NCBI GenBank assembly: GCA_964492185.1 | Contig: CAZBJH010000031.1 | Coordinates: 1 to 28,597, forward strand | Origin: JAFGSZ01 sp964492185 | Lineage (GTDB): Bacteria > Bacteroidota > Bacteroidia > Bacteroidales > UBA10428 | DNA length: 28,597 nt | Direction of reading: 5' to 3' | Part shown: positions 1-8,862 of the stretch, one piece after another | Position numbering within the stretch: position 1 is the stretch's first letter | Layout of the letters: every line of letters begins with the position of its first letter | The notes under the pieces: generated by a model | The model's input: only the letters and a program-made list of their open reading frames with translations | Told to the model about the DNA's origin: nothing | Database searches by the model: none | Translations under genes and position numbers: made by a program

Positions 1-3000
1 TCATATCCCCGGGCTTTTGCTTCAAGCATAAAATGTCCGGCATAATTTGTACCCCAGTCGCTGGCCTCATACTCACCCGGCCAGTATGACAATCCGCCGT
101 CAAATGTTTGAAAGCTTTTTAACTTATCGATACCCGCCCTGATGTTCTTTTCGATTTCCATTTTTTGTTCTGAAGTCAGGTCAAGCAGATATGAAAGCTG
201 CAGCTGGGGAAAAACAGAAGAAGTGGTTTGTTCAATACATCCGTGAGGATAGCGGATAAGGAACTTTAAGCGCTTTTCCAGGTTTAGCGGCGGAATACCT
301 GATACTTCAACCACCCCGTTATTTGTCCCGGCCATCCCAACGGGAGTATAATCACTTTCCCATGTTCCCCCGGGATCAACAATCCCGTCAATCACTTTTG
401 TGATCCTCGGATTGGGTAGCCTGATATCCATCTCCACATCATATTCAGCCTTTTCTTTTCCACTTGTTGCAATAATTTTCACCTTCCCTATACCGGTCAT
501 TTCATTTACAGAAAGATCAAAATTTACAACCTGGTCACCTTCCTGTTCAAAACTGATCGACTTTTTTGCACTTCCATTGACCTCAAAAAATTTGTTTGTT
601 TGTATCTCTACCGATACATTCTTTATTTTACTGTCCATTGCAAAAACAGTGACCGGCAATTGTACTCTTTCAGTTGGTCCGAGCACCCTTGGCAAAGTGG
701 CAAGCACCATTAAAGGCTTTTTCACCGGTGTCGCTTTCTCCGCGGACCCGTATGCACCCCTGTAACCTGCAACAAGCATTGTCCTCACGGAACCGACATA
801 GTTCGGCATAGTGAATGTATGGGTGTTTTCCCCTGAAGATTTTAATTCCACGGGACCGAAAAACTTTACTACAGGTTTAAAGCGTTCGGCCTTCTTCCCG
901 CCTTCGGCAACAAGCTCTTCGTCACCGCCAATGGCAAGCAATCCTGACATCTCACCTGTAAATGCCCCAATGACATACTTGTACATATCCCAGGTTTTAA
1001 CTCCCAGGGCTTCCCGGGCATAGAAATATTTCCATGCTTCAGGTGTTTTGAACCGGGTAAGGTCAAGCAGTCCTTCATCAACCACAGCCAGTGTATAGCT
1101 CATCTTTTTACCCCCGGCTTCACTTACCCTTATTGTCACCTCTTTTTCCGGCTCCAGAACATCGTCCATCTCAATAACAGGCGAAAGATGTGTCTCCGGA
1201 TCTTCAACAGCGACAGGCTGCACTCCGTACATACGGATGGGAAGGTCATTGTTTTCACGTATGTGCGGCTGAATATAGGAAACATGAATATAAACGTTGG
1301 GAGCCATATCCCCTGTGGCAGTGAAGGAAAAACTATGTTGACCGGCGGTTGTTTCTATCCAAAAGGCTTTAATCACATCTGAGCCGGATTCAATACTGAC
1401 CAGGGCCCTGCCCTTTTCGGCTGCCGGCAATTCCACCTTAACCTCTTCACCTGTACGGTACTTTTTCTTATCAGTGGTAAATGTGAGCATTTCTGCTCCC
1501 CCGGGACTATCCTGTCCTGCATTGTTCCACCAACCTTTATAACTGGTATAAAACAACTGACCTGCACTGTGGCCCGTTACCGGATCTGTGACACGGATAA
1601 GCTTCCTTCCCCATGTCCTGCGTTCCAGGTTCATCTCATATATTGCTTTACCATTCTTCGTATCCACGTAATCGGTAAGAAGAAGATTCGAACTCCTGTT
1701 TTCAATATAATCAGCCAGGTCATCATCTTCCGAACGCTCCCACCACCATCGCCAACTAATATTATAAATTTCAATCTTCACCCTATCGCGGTCAACAGGA
1801 TTGCCATACTCATCAACTGTTACCACGGGCAACAAATTAGGCTCATTTGAGTATAATGCACCATTCCATCCTTTCCCTTCGGGTACTTTCACGCCCACAT
1901 ATCCGGGAAAAGGGGAATACGGCATGGTAAACCGGTCAATGCTGAAATCACCTCCTTTTTCAAATGCCCGCACAACAAAACGAGCCTGCAACATACCCGG
2001 AGCATTTTTATCCACTTTAAACCCGGCGTTAACTTTGGCCTCCCCCTTATCATTCAGCATGCCATCAAAAATGGTCTTCTCTTCCGAATCGAACTTTTTT
2101 ACCGGATCATCAAACACATATCCCGGGAAATCATCAAATGTGGTCTTCCCTTCCGATAATCTAACATTTACATCCGCTTTCAATCCTTTTGCAATGGCCC
2201 CATGCAGCCATTTTACATCAAGAAGGGCAGTTTCAGTCCTGTTGCTCCTTAAAATATCGGTATCAAAATCAATCCTGATCTTTAAACGGTTGGGTTTAAT
2301 CGTTTCAATTTTCATTACTTCTTTGAAAACAGCTCCTCCCACTTTCACTTTGGCTGTCCAGTTGCCGCTGGGGGCATCCTTTGCAGTTGACGTCCTGAAA
2401 TCATAAAAACCGTTTACACTGCCGGTTTTCACTTTGTTTAAGTATAATTGATTTTCGGGAGTATATAACTCAAAGATTACCGGATGGTCACCGGGAATCA
2501 CTTCATCCTTATCTTCAAGAACAAAAGTAACAAACAATGAATCTCCGGGTCTCCATACACCCCGCTCGCCATATATATATCCTTTTATGCCTTTTGTGAT
2601 CTCCCGCCCGTCCACATCAAACATACTGAGCGAGAGTGCCGATCCGTCATCAAGCCGCAGATAACCTGTCTGGCTGCCTTTTCGTGCAACAAGCAAATAA
2701 GGTTTGTTTTCAAGCAAAATACTTGCCAGCCCTTTACTATCGGTTTTACCGGAAGCTACAAGCTGGTTTTGAAAATTGTAAATTTCAATATCAACATCCG
2801 GTAACTGTTCGGTGGTTTTTATGTCGGTCACAGCCACAACAAGGGAACCGGCATTTCCTCCTTTGGCAATTATTCCCAGATCAGAAGCCAGCACATTACT
2901 TACAATAGCATGATTGTTACGCAGGTAATAGGATTTTTTACAGGGATCGTTACGGTCGCTCCAGCGGTAACCATCATTATAATCATAATAATAATCACTA

Positions 3001-4448
3001 TAATAATGGTAATTGGAAGGATCATCGAAATCAGCTATTTCCTTATCCTCAGTATAAGGATCAATAAGCTTTGTATCCTGATCTGCCTCATCATCACAGG
3101 GATAAAGAGACTGGCTCTGATCAAAGCTAATATGAACCCGGTATATGGCCCCGGGTTCGGTTTCAATAATACTGGAAAGATCGAGGGAAAATATATTCCA
3201 TTGTCCGTAATCAACGGGTTTATCGCTGATCAAAGGAACTGCTTTTTTATAAACTATCCTCCCTACACGCTTCATTTCACGCGTACCGTCAAACTGGTTC
3301 ACCTGGAGAAACTGGGCTACATTATCCTCAAAGATCTTTATGATCTTAACATTTACCCCGTTCAGATTAACTGCCTTAAAAGGAAAGATAAGTCCTTTTG
3401 ACCCGGGCAATATCACTCCGTTACCCACAAGCTGAACATCAGGTTTTGTAGTAGTGAAAGTAAGTGTTTGTTCATACCTTTCCGACAACTGATAATTCAT
3501 AACATTGCGGATACCTGTCTCCACCATTATCCTGATCGTTCCGGTCTGACGCTGCCGGGGATATGCCCTGACTTCATTTTCACCGGCCACAAGATTCAGA
3601 GCTGCACCATTATCAAGATGTATCAGACCATCCAGTTCCTGATCACGATCCAAAGGATCGGAAAAATGAATGCTGATACACTGTTCCGGTTGCCGGGTAA
3701 CATTCATGTTTAACACCTTAAAATCACCCAATGGCGGTATTTCCAGTATATATTCACCCTCATCTTCAGAGCCGATAGCTTTCCCGCTCCATTGCAGAAC
3801 TGCTTCACCTTTTGATTCGGTGCGCCGTATGCTGTCAATTACAAATTCATGCACTGTGCCGTTATCCATATGCTGCCATGAAACAGAAAGCAACTCTTTA
3901 TTCTGTTTAGCAGAAAACAATTCCTCAACTTCTTCTTCTTCGGCATAATCAGCTGTTGAAAGAACACCCTTGAGCCTCTGCCATCTAAGGTCATCATGTT
4001 CATAAGCCTCCACCCCGTTAAAATCAAGCCTGATGGTTTGTCGCTTAACCTGAAACTGAAACTCAAGGGTTCTCAATTTTTTAGGTACTTCGATAAGCTT
4101 TGACAAAGAAAATTTTACACGATACACTTCCCCCGGATCCAGGGCGTTTTCGGGATGAAATTCAATAGTCTTCTGATCCACCCAGTAAGTGGTCCCTTTC
4201 AGGCGCGGGGAAAAATCAAATAAATTCTCTTCTGCTTCCTGGCCGGGTTCAATATTTGATACCGGTTCACGCAATTCAACGCGAATTACAGATTGATTGG
4301 ATATTACTCCTGAAGTGAAGGCAGTGACATAGCCGGTAAAAGCCGGATCAATCTCGGATGGTCCTTGCTTCTTACTTTTACACTGTGAAAATAACAGAAG
4401 AATTAAAATAAAGCAGCCGGCCGGAAGGGTAAAATAATTTCTTTTCAT
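1..4448 (-). CDS. Alpha-2-macroglobulin family lipoprotein, thioester type (3' end outside window)
   Basis: One open frame from ATG at 4448 to the window edge, about 1,482 codons; the C-terminus is missing. The N-terminus is a lipoprotein signal: basic KR, a hydrophobic run, then a lipobox-like FSQC with Cys23. A YGERGVWRPGD segment near residues 625-635 is typical of MG2/MG3 domains. A Tyr/Asp/Asn-rich insert lies at about 475-500. The family hallmark AVVDEG is near 1121-1126. The thioester motif is YPHGCIEQTTSS, with Cys1404 and Gln1407, so the covalent protease-trapping chemistry appears intact. Known role of the family: envelope-anchored protease trap, often paired with penicillin-binding protein 1C; that partner is not visible here. 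About 350-400 C-terminal residues (thioester and receptor-like domains) are inferred to lie outside. Family assignment is secure; the physiological target is unknown. Confidence 0.95.
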   Translation of the reverse strand, partial: MKRNYFTLPAGCFILILLLFSQCKSKKQGPSEIDPAFTGYVTAFTSGVISNQSVIRVELREPVSNIEPGQEAEENLFDFSPRLKGTTYWVDQKTIEFHPENALDPGEVYRVKFSLSKLIEVPKKLRTLEFQFQVKRQTIRLDFNGVEAYEHDDLRWQRLKGVLSTADYAEEEEVEELFSAKQNKELLSVSWQHMDNGTVHEFVIDSIRRTESKGEAVLQWSGKAIGSEDEGEYILEIPPLGDFKVLNMNVTRQPEQCISIHFSDPLDRDQELDGLIHLDNGAALNLVAGENEVRAYPRQRQTGTIRIMVETGIRNVMNYQLSERYEQTLTFTTTKPDVQLVGNGVILPGSKGLIFPFKAVNLNGVNVKIIKIFEDNVAQFLQVNQFDGTREMKRVGRIVYKKAVPLISDKPVDYGQWNIFSLDLSSIIETEPGAIYRVHISFDQSQSLYPCDDEADQDTKLIDPYTEDKEIADFDDPSNYHYYSDYYYDYNDGYRWSDRNDPCKKSYYLRNNHAIVSNVLASDLGIIAKGGNAGSLVVAVTDIKTTEQLPDVDIEIYNFQNQLVASGKTDSKGLASILLENKPYLLVARKGSQTGYLRLDDGSALSLSMFDVDGREITKGIKGYIYGERGVWRPGDSLFVTFVLEDKDEVIPGDHPVIFELYTPENQLYLNKVKTGSVNGFYDFRTSTAKDAPSGNWTAKVKVGGAVFKEVMKIETIKPNRLKIRIDFDTDILRSNRTETALLDVKWLHGAIAKGLKADVNVRLSEGKTTFDDFPGYVFDDPVKKFDSEEKTIFDGMLNDKGEAKVNAGFKVDKNAPGMLQARFVVRAFEKGGDFSIDRFTMPYSPFPGYVGVKVPEGKGWNGALYSNEPNLLPVVTVDEYGNPVDRDRVKIEIYNISWRWWWERSEDDDLADYIENRSSNLLLTDYVDTKNGKAIYEMNLERRTWGRKLIRVTDPVTGHSAGQLFYTSYKGWWNNAGQDSPGGAEMLTFTTDKKKYRTGEEVKVELPAAEKGRALVSIESGSDVIKAFWIETTAGQHSFSFTATGDMAPNVYIHVSYIQPHIRENNDLPIRMYGVQPVAVEDPETHLSPVIEMDDVLEPEKEVTIRVSEAGGKKMSYTLAVVDEGLLDLTRFKTPEAWKYFYAREALGVKTWDMYKYVIGAFTGEMSGLLAIGGDEELVAEGGKKAERFKPVVKFFGPVELKSSGENTHTFTMPNYVGSVRTMLVAGYRGAYGSAEKATPVKKPLMVLATLPRVLGPTERVQLPVTVFAMDSKIKNVSVEIQTNKFFEVNGSAKKSISFEQEGDQVVNFDLSVNEMTGIGKVKIIATSGKEKAEYDVEMDIRLPNPRITKVIDGIVDPGGTWESDYTPVGMAGTNNGVVEVSGIPPLNLEKRLKFLIRYPHGCIEQTTSSVFPQLQLSYLLDLTSEQKMEIEKNIRAGIDKLKSFQTFDGGLSYWPGEYEASDWGTNYAGHFMLEAKARGY

Positions 4449-4488
4449 GGTAATTTAACCTGATTAATGAATAAATATCATTTACTGT

Positions 4489-4518
4489 TAAATATACAAT
4501 TTAGTTAAAGTTTGTCAA
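4489..4518 (-). promoter_or_regulatory. Candidate Bacteroidota promoter of the alpha-2-macroglobulin gene
   Basis: On the minus strand a TTG (4518-4516) is followed after 19 nt by TATATTTA (4496-4489), close to the Bacteroidota consensus TTG-N19/21-TAnnTTTG. It lies about 40 nt before the start codon. Pattern match only. Confidence 0.45.
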
Positions 4519-4544
4519 TAAACTCGAAGTGTTTGTTGCGAATG

Positions 4545-4644
4545 NNNNNNNNNNNNNNNNNNNNNNNNNNNNNNNNNNNNNNNNNNNNNNNNNNNNNNNN
4601 NNNNNNNNNNNNNNNNNNNNNNNNNNNNNNNNNNNNNNNNNNNN
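4545..4644. other. Assembly gap of 100 N
   Basis: Exactly 100 consecutive N, the conventional filler for a scaffold gap of unknown size. The true distance and content between the alpha-2-macroglobulin gene and carB are unknown. Confidence 0.99.
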
Positions 4645-4673
4645 ATCAGTTCGAGGAGCTTTTCGCTTTTCAT
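4645..4673 (-). CDS. Possible 5' end of a gene running into the gap
   Basis: On the minus strand an ATG at 4673 opens a frame reading MKSEKLLEL before the N run. It would lie downstream of carB in the same orientation. The reading does not resemble the start of carA. Too short to identify; it may be chance. Confidence 0.25.
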
Positions 4674-4697
4674 ATTTGAATTATTAATTTTTTGATT

Positions 4698-4809
4698 TGT
4701 TGAACTGTTGAACTGTTGAACTGTTGAATTGTTGAACTGTTGAATCGTTGAATTGTTGAATTGTTGAATTGTTGAATCGATTAAACAATTAAACGATTAA
4801 ACGATTCAA
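4698..4809. repeat. 8-bp tandem repeat (TGTTGAAY), about 14 units
   Basis: Ten units of TGTTGAAC/T (4698-4777, one starting CGTTGAAT) are followed in phase by four diverged units (CGATTAAA, CAATTAAA, CGATTAAA, CGATTCAA). The array lies between the assembly gap and the carB stop codon. The period is not a multiple of three and no gene is seen over it, so it is a noncoding minisatellite. Confidence 0.9.
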
Positions 4810-4847
4810 CCTTTTTCAATGAAACGATTCAACCTTTTTCAATGAAA
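4802..4847. repeat. Perfect 23-bp direct repeat, two copies
   Basis: The 23-mer beginning CGATTCAACC and ending CAATGAAA occurs at 4802-4824 and again head-to-tail at 4825-4847, six bases from the carB stop codon. Its first 8 bases are the last unit of the octamer array, so it looks like a longer-period expansion of the array edge. Confidence 0.9.
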
Positions 4848-4853
4848 CAACTA

Positions 4854-7800
4854 TCAATACTCATCCCAGCTTCTAATAGCAATATCCTCCTTTCCGATTG
4901 TACATACCGCAGTCAGAAAAGCACTTGCCAGCCTGGCATTGGTTATCAATGGTATATTAAAATCCACAGCACTCCTTCTAATAGTGTAATCATTGCTCAA
5001 CTCTTTGGATGAAAGATCTTTCGGGATATTTATCACAAGGTCGATCAATTTGTTCCTCAAATAATCGATAGTATTTGGCTTTTCATCTTCATCAGGCCAG
5101 TAAAGCACTGTTGACGAAATCCCGTTCATTTCAAGAAATTGTGCTGTTCCCCGGGTGGCAAAAAGGTTATACCCTTTTTCTGCCAGCAACCTGCATGAGT
5201 TTACAAGTTCTACTTTTGACCTTACAGGCCCGGTGGATAATAAAATGTTTTTCTTAGGAATAATATACCCCACTGAAAGCATTGATTTAAGTACAGCCTC
5301 ATAATAATTCTCACCAATACAACCTACCTCACCTGTTGAGGCCATGTCCACACCAAGTACCGGATCTGCTCTTTGTAAACGCGAAAATGAAAACTGAGGG
5401 GCTTTAACTCCAATGTAATCCAGATCAAATATCGACTTATGGGGTTTATCAACCGGCACTTCAAGTATTACTTTTGTTGCAATATCTATAAGATTTATTT
5501 TCAATACTTTGGATACAAATGGAAAACTTCTTGATGCTCTCAGATTGCACTCAATAACTTTAATATCATTGTCTTTTGCAAGAAACTGCATATTAAAAGG
5601 ACCGGTTATTTTCAATGCATGTGCAATCTCCCTTGAAATCCGCTTTATTCTTCTTACAGTCTCAAAATAAAGCTTTTGGGGAGGGAAAACCATTGTTGCA
5701 TCACCTGAATGAACTCCGGCAAATTCAATATGTTCCGACAAAGCATAGGCTACAAGCTCTCCTTCCCGGGCAACCGCATCTATCTCAATTTCCTTTGCCT
5801 GCTGAATAAATTCAGAAACAACAACCGGGTATTGTCTCGAAACCTTAACGGCAAGTTTTAATAAATGCTCCATCTCATCAATATTGGATACCACATTCAT
5901 GGCTGCTCCTGACAGGACATATGAGGGACGAATAAGTACCGGAAACCCCACATCATTTACAAAACCATAGATATCATCAATACTTGTTAATTCTTTCCAA
6001 CGGGGTTGATCAATTTTTAGCTTATCCAATAACATGCTGAATTTATGTCTGTTCTCAGCATTATCTATAGATTTAGGTGAAGTACCAAGTATATTAACGC
6101 TCTGTCCGTGCAAACGCATCGCCAGGTTGTTCGGGATCTGTCCTCCCATGGAAATGATCACTCCCCTGGGCATTTCAAGTTCAACAATATCCATTACACG
6201 TTCAAAGGACAGCTCATCGAAATAGAGGCGGTCACAAATATCATAATCAGTGCTAACCGTTTCAGGATTGTAATTTATCATAACGGAACGATATCCCTGT
6301 TCATTCACCGTTTTCAGGGCACTTACGCTGCACCAGTCAAATTCCACGCTGCTTCCTATCCTGTATGCCCCCGAACCAAGCACTATGACCGACTTATCAT
6401 CATGTGCAAACTGAATATCATGACTTCCGGCACTGTATGTCATGTAAAGGTAATTGGTCTTTGCCGGATATTCCGCGGCAAGAGTATCAATCTGTTTTAC
6501 ATAAGGCAGAATATTATTTTGCTTACGAAAGTTTCGCACCTCGATCAGTCCGTCATCTATATACTCATTAGCAGCTTTCAATACAAACCTGGCAATTTGA
6601 AAATCGGAAAATCCATATACTTTTGCCTGTTTAATAACTTCTACAGGTACCTTATGCAAGGTATTGTATTTTTTAAGCTCATTTTTCAAATTAAAAATAT
6701 TTTTCAGTTTATACAGAAACCATGCATCGATCTTTGTGAGCTCATGTATATGTTCAACCGAATAACCTTTGCTCATGGCACTGGCAATGACAAATATCCG
6801 CATATCTGTAGGCTCGGCCAACTCTCTTTCAATATCGCCGAAGTTCAGGTCACGATTACCTACAAAACCATGCATGCCCTGGCCTATCATCCTTAAGCCT
6901 TTCTGAATGGCCTCTTCAAAATTTTTGCCAATAGCCATTACCTCTCCAACGCTCTTCATACTGCTGCCAATCTGCCTGGAAACTCCAATAAACTTATTCA
7001 GATCCCAACGTGGTATTTTACATACTATATAATCAAGTGCCGGTTCAAAAAATGCCGACGTTGTTTTTGTGATCGAATTTTTTAATTCGTGCAAACCATA
7101 TCCCAGTGCAAGTTTAGCAGCAATGAAAGCAAGAGGATAACCCGTAGCCTTTGAAGCCAGTGCACTGGAACGGGAAAGCCGCGCATTTACCTCTATCACA
7201 CGATACTCCTCCGAATACGGATCAAGTGCATACTGTATATTACACTCACCCACAATACCGATGTGCCGTATTATCTTAATGGCTAACTGCCTCAGCATGT
7301 GATATTCTGTATTTGTAAGTGTTTGCGACGGGGCAACAACTATACTTTCACCGGTATGTATGCCAAGCGGATCGAAGTTTTCCATATTACATACCGTGAT
7401 ACAATTGTCATATACATCGCGAACAACTTCATATTCCACTTCCTTCCATCCTTTCAGTGATTTTTCTATCAATAACTGTTTTGAATAGGCAAAGCCCTTA
7501 CCGGCAAGCTTTCGCAACTCTTTTTCATTGTTGCAAAAACCGCTTCCCTGTCCGCCCAGCGTATACGCGGCCCTTACAATGATCGGGTAGCCGAGCGATT
7601 TTGCTGCTTCCACAGCTGCCTCCACTGTATTTACAGCTATGCTTTCAATGGTTTTAACATCAATCTCCTGTAGTTTCTTAACAAAAAAATCCCGGTCCTC
7701 AGTATCTAATATAGCCTGTACAGGAGTCCCCAATACCCGCACATTATACTTTTCCAGCACACCGCCCGTGAACAGGTCAATCCCGCAATTCAGCGCTGTC

Positions 7801-8072
7801 TGTCCCCCAAAGGATAACAGTATACCATCCGGCCTTTCCTTTTCTATTACTTTCTCAACAAAATCAGGTGTGACCGGAAGAAAGTATATTTTATCGGCAA
7901 TACCTTCGGTAGTTTGCACTGTAGCAATGTTAGGATTGATCAGTATGGTCCTTACTCCCTCCTCACTTAATGCCTTTAATGCCTGTGATCCTGAATAGTC
8001 AAATTCTCCGGCTTCACCTATTTTCAGGGCACCCGAGCCCAAAACAATTACCTTTTTTATCGATTTATCCAT
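4854..8072 (-). CDS. carB: Carbamoyl-phosphate synthase large subunit
   Basis: Makes carbamoyl phosphate from ammonia (supplied by the CarA glutaminase), bicarbonate and two ATP, for arginine and pyrimidine synthesis. It has 1,072 residues, the full family length. Visible order: first nucleotide-binding half starting VIVLGSGALKIGEAGEFDYSG, ATP-grasp with AAYTLGGQGSGF and the NARLSRSSALASKATGYPLA segment, oligomerisation region, second half starting VIVLGSGAYRIGSSVEFDW with ATP-grasp ending in ECNLRASRSFPFVSK, then an MGS-type allosteric domain from about residue 935. The N-terminal style (GALKIGEAGEFDYSG) is closer to eukaryotic-like CPSases than to E. coli CarB. carA is not adjacent in the window. 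The gene is divergent from argR, suggesting arginine control. Its start codon touches the target-site-like repeat of a MITE-like element, so its leader is mostly that element. Confidence 0.97.
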   Translation of the reverse strand: MDKSIKKVIVLGSGALKIGEAGEFDYSGSQALKALSEEGVRTILINPNIATVQTTEGIADKIYFLPVTPDFVEKVIEKERPDGILLSFGGQTALNCGIDLFTGGVLEKYNVRVLGTPVQAILDTEDRDFFVKKLQEIDVKTIESIAVNTVEAAVEAAKSLGYPIIVRAAYTLGGQGSGFCNNEKELRKLAGKGFAYSKQLLIEKSLKGWKEVEYEVVRDVYDNCITVCNMENFDPLGIHTGESIVVAPSQTLTNTEYHMLRQLAIKIIRHIGIVGECNIQYALDPYSEEYRVIEVNARLSRSSALASKATGYPLAFIAAKLALGYGLHELKNSITKTTSAFFEPALDYIVCKIPRWDLNKFIGVSRQIGSSMKSVGEVMAIGKNFEEAIQKGLRMIGQGMHGFVGNRDLNFGDIERELAEPTDMRIFVIASAMSKGYSVEHIHELTKIDAWFLYKLKNIFNLKNELKKYNTLHKVPVEVIKQAKVYGFSDFQIARFVLKAANEYIDDGLIEVRNFRKQNNILPYVKQIDTLAAEYPAKTNYLYMTYSAGSHDIQFAHDDKSVIVLGSGAYRIGSSVEFDWCSVSALKTVNEQGYRSVMINYNPETVSTDYDICDRLYFDELSFERVMDIVELEMPRGVIISMGGQIPNNLAMRLHGQSVNILGTSPKSIDNAENRHKFSMLLDKLKIDQPRWKELTSIDDIYGFVNDVGFPVLIRPSYVLSGAAMNVVSNIDEMEHLLKLAVKVSRQYPVVVSEFIQQAKEIEIDAVAREGELVAYALSEHIEFAGVHSGDATMVFPPQKLYFETVRRIKRISREIAHALKITGPFNMQFLAKDNDIKVIECNLRASRSFPFVSKVLKINLIDIATKVILEVPVDKPHKSIFDLDYIGVKAPQFSFSRLQRADPVLGVDMASTGEVGCIGENYYEAVLKSMLSVGYIIPKKNILLSTGPVRSKVELVNSCRLLAEKGYNLFATRGTAQFLEMNGISSTVLYWPDEDEKPNTIDYLRNKLIDLVINIPKDLSSKELSNDYTIRRSAVDFNIPLITNARLASAFLTAVCTIGKEDIAIRSWDEY

Positions 8073-8077
8073 AATTA

Positions 8078-8240
8078 GAGTCTGTCTATAAAGTAGTAAA
8101 AATGATTAACCGTACATGTGTCTGTTCAGAAAGTTCCATTTGCAAGGCTCGCGCGGTCCGGAAACGCGGGGTTTACTTATCGTAAATGAGCAATTTTCGG
8201 ACAAGCGTAACGCGGCAAATGGGACTTTATGGACAGGCAC
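8078..8240. mobile_element. MITE-like element, copy 1 (163 bp)
   Basis: Ends are imperfect inverted repeats: GAGTCTGTCTATAAAGT (8078-8094) and ACTTTATGGACAGGCAC (8224-8240), 14 of 17 positions complementary. The element is flanked by the direct repeat TAATTA at 8072-8077 and 8241-8246, consistent with target-site duplication. The interior can fold: 8130-8164 is largely complementary to 8194-8228, including a perfect 8-bp block and a perfect 5-bp block, around a central TTTAC/GTAAA hairpin. No transposase is encoded. The first 78 bp recur at 28520-28597. It lies between carB and the argR side of the spacer. Confidence 0.75.
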
Positions 8241-8298
8241 TAATTAATCCCCTGGGGCTCTATATATCTTTATTACACAGCTTATGCATTTATGACCG

Positions 8299-8306
8299 CG
8301 AAAGTA
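8299..8306 (-). promoter_or_regulatory. Possible -7 box for carB
   Basis: Minus-strand TACTTTCG fits TAnnTTTG at all but one base. No clear -33 TTG is seen. If used, the carB transcript would begin near 8292 and carry about 220 nt of leader, most of it the MITE-like element. Confidence 0.3.
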
Positions 8307-8328
8307 CAAATTATTTGACTATTTTTAA

Positions 8329-8358
8329 TTGGATTTTAACAATTATTGCATACTTTTG
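8329..8358 (+). promoter_or_regulatory. Candidate argR promoter
   Basis: TTG at 8329-8331, a 19-nt spacer, then TACTTTTG at 8351-8358, an exact match to TAnnTTTG. The start of transcription would fall just before or within the ARG box, allowing autorepression. Confidence 0.6.
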
Positions 8359-8367
8359 CATTGTATT

Positions 8368-8381
8368 TGAATAATTATTCA
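8368..8381. promoter_or_regulatory. ARG box (ArgR operator)
   Basis: TGAATAATTATTCA is a perfect palindrome and matches the classical ARG-box consensus TGAATWWWWATTCA. It ends four bases before the argR start codon and lies just downstream of the -7 box. It is inferred to mediate ArgR autoregulation. It may also affect divergent carB, though it is about 60 bp upstream of the possible carB -7 box. Confidence 0.8.
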
Positions 8382-8385
8382 TTCT

Positions 8386-8862
8386 ATGAAAAACAAAACG
8401 GAACGGCTTTTGGCAATAAAGAACATTATAGGTTCAAAAAAAATATCCAGCCAGGATGAGTTGTTGAATCTTCTGGAAGACCAGGGGTTGAATTATACCC
8501 AGGCTACATTATCAAGAGATTTAAAATTTTTAAAGGTAAATAAAATTGCAGATCCTGAAAAAGGATATATCTATGAATTGCCTGACCAACATTTAAACTT
8601 AACTTCCGACCTGGCTGAGAGTCATGCCGCACAAGGATTTGTGTCCATCCAGTTTTCCAACAGACTGGGTGTGATAAAAACCATGCCGGGATATGCAAGC
8701 AGTATTGCATCATTGATTGACAAGTCCAATCCTTTTGAAATAGTAGGGACCATAGCCGGTGATGATACCATTTTGATCATCCCGCATGAAAATGTAACTG
8801 AAAAGGATGTGATCAATACACTTGTATTAATTATACCTGAATTAAAGGACAAACTTGATTAG
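8386..8862 (+). CDS. argR: Arginine repressor ArgR
   Basis: Arginine-sensing transcription factor, usually hexameric with arginine bound. It has 158 residues, the normal family size. The N-terminal winged helix contains the recognition motif QATLSRDLKFLKV (Ser43-Arg44). The C-terminal oligomerisation/arginine-binding domain carries GTIAGDDT with Asp126-Asp127, the arginine-contacting pair in the family. It is divergent from carB and immediately upstream of argGH, so its targets are probably local. An ARG box directly precedes its start codon. ATG 8386 is the only start consistent with the promoter and a full DNA-binding domain. Confidence 0.96.
   Translation: MKNKTERLLAIKNIIGSKKISSQDELLNLLEDQGLNYTQATLSRDLKFLKVNKIADPEKGYIYELPDQHLNLTSDLAESHAAQGFVSIQFSNRLGVIKTMPGYASSIASLIDKSNPFEIVGTIAGDDTILIIPHENVTEKDVINTLVLIIPELKDKLD

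Noticed and set aside
1801..2406. 201-codon plus-strand frame, and other plus-strand frames between 400 and 3950
   Set aside because: All lie antisense to the continuous alpha-2-macroglobulin reading frame, which carries recognised domain motifs.
2940..3025. Tyr/Asp/Asn-rich stretch of the alpha-2-macroglobulin protein as a novel insertion
   Set aside because: Similar aromatic-acidic inserts occur at this place in related Bacteroidales homologues as far as I recall, and the frame is continuous.
4698..4847. CRISPR-like array
   Set aside because: Units of 8 bp are directly contiguous with no unique spacers and no cas genes; it is a minisatellite.
6108..6896. 262-codon open frame on the plus strand inside carB
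   Set aside because: It is antisense to a full-length, strongly conserved carB; its composition is that of a complement and it matches no family I know.
8186..8374. 62-codon frame between carB and argR
   Set aside because: It begins inside the MITE-like element and runs through the argR promoter; there is no ribosome site or family resemblance.
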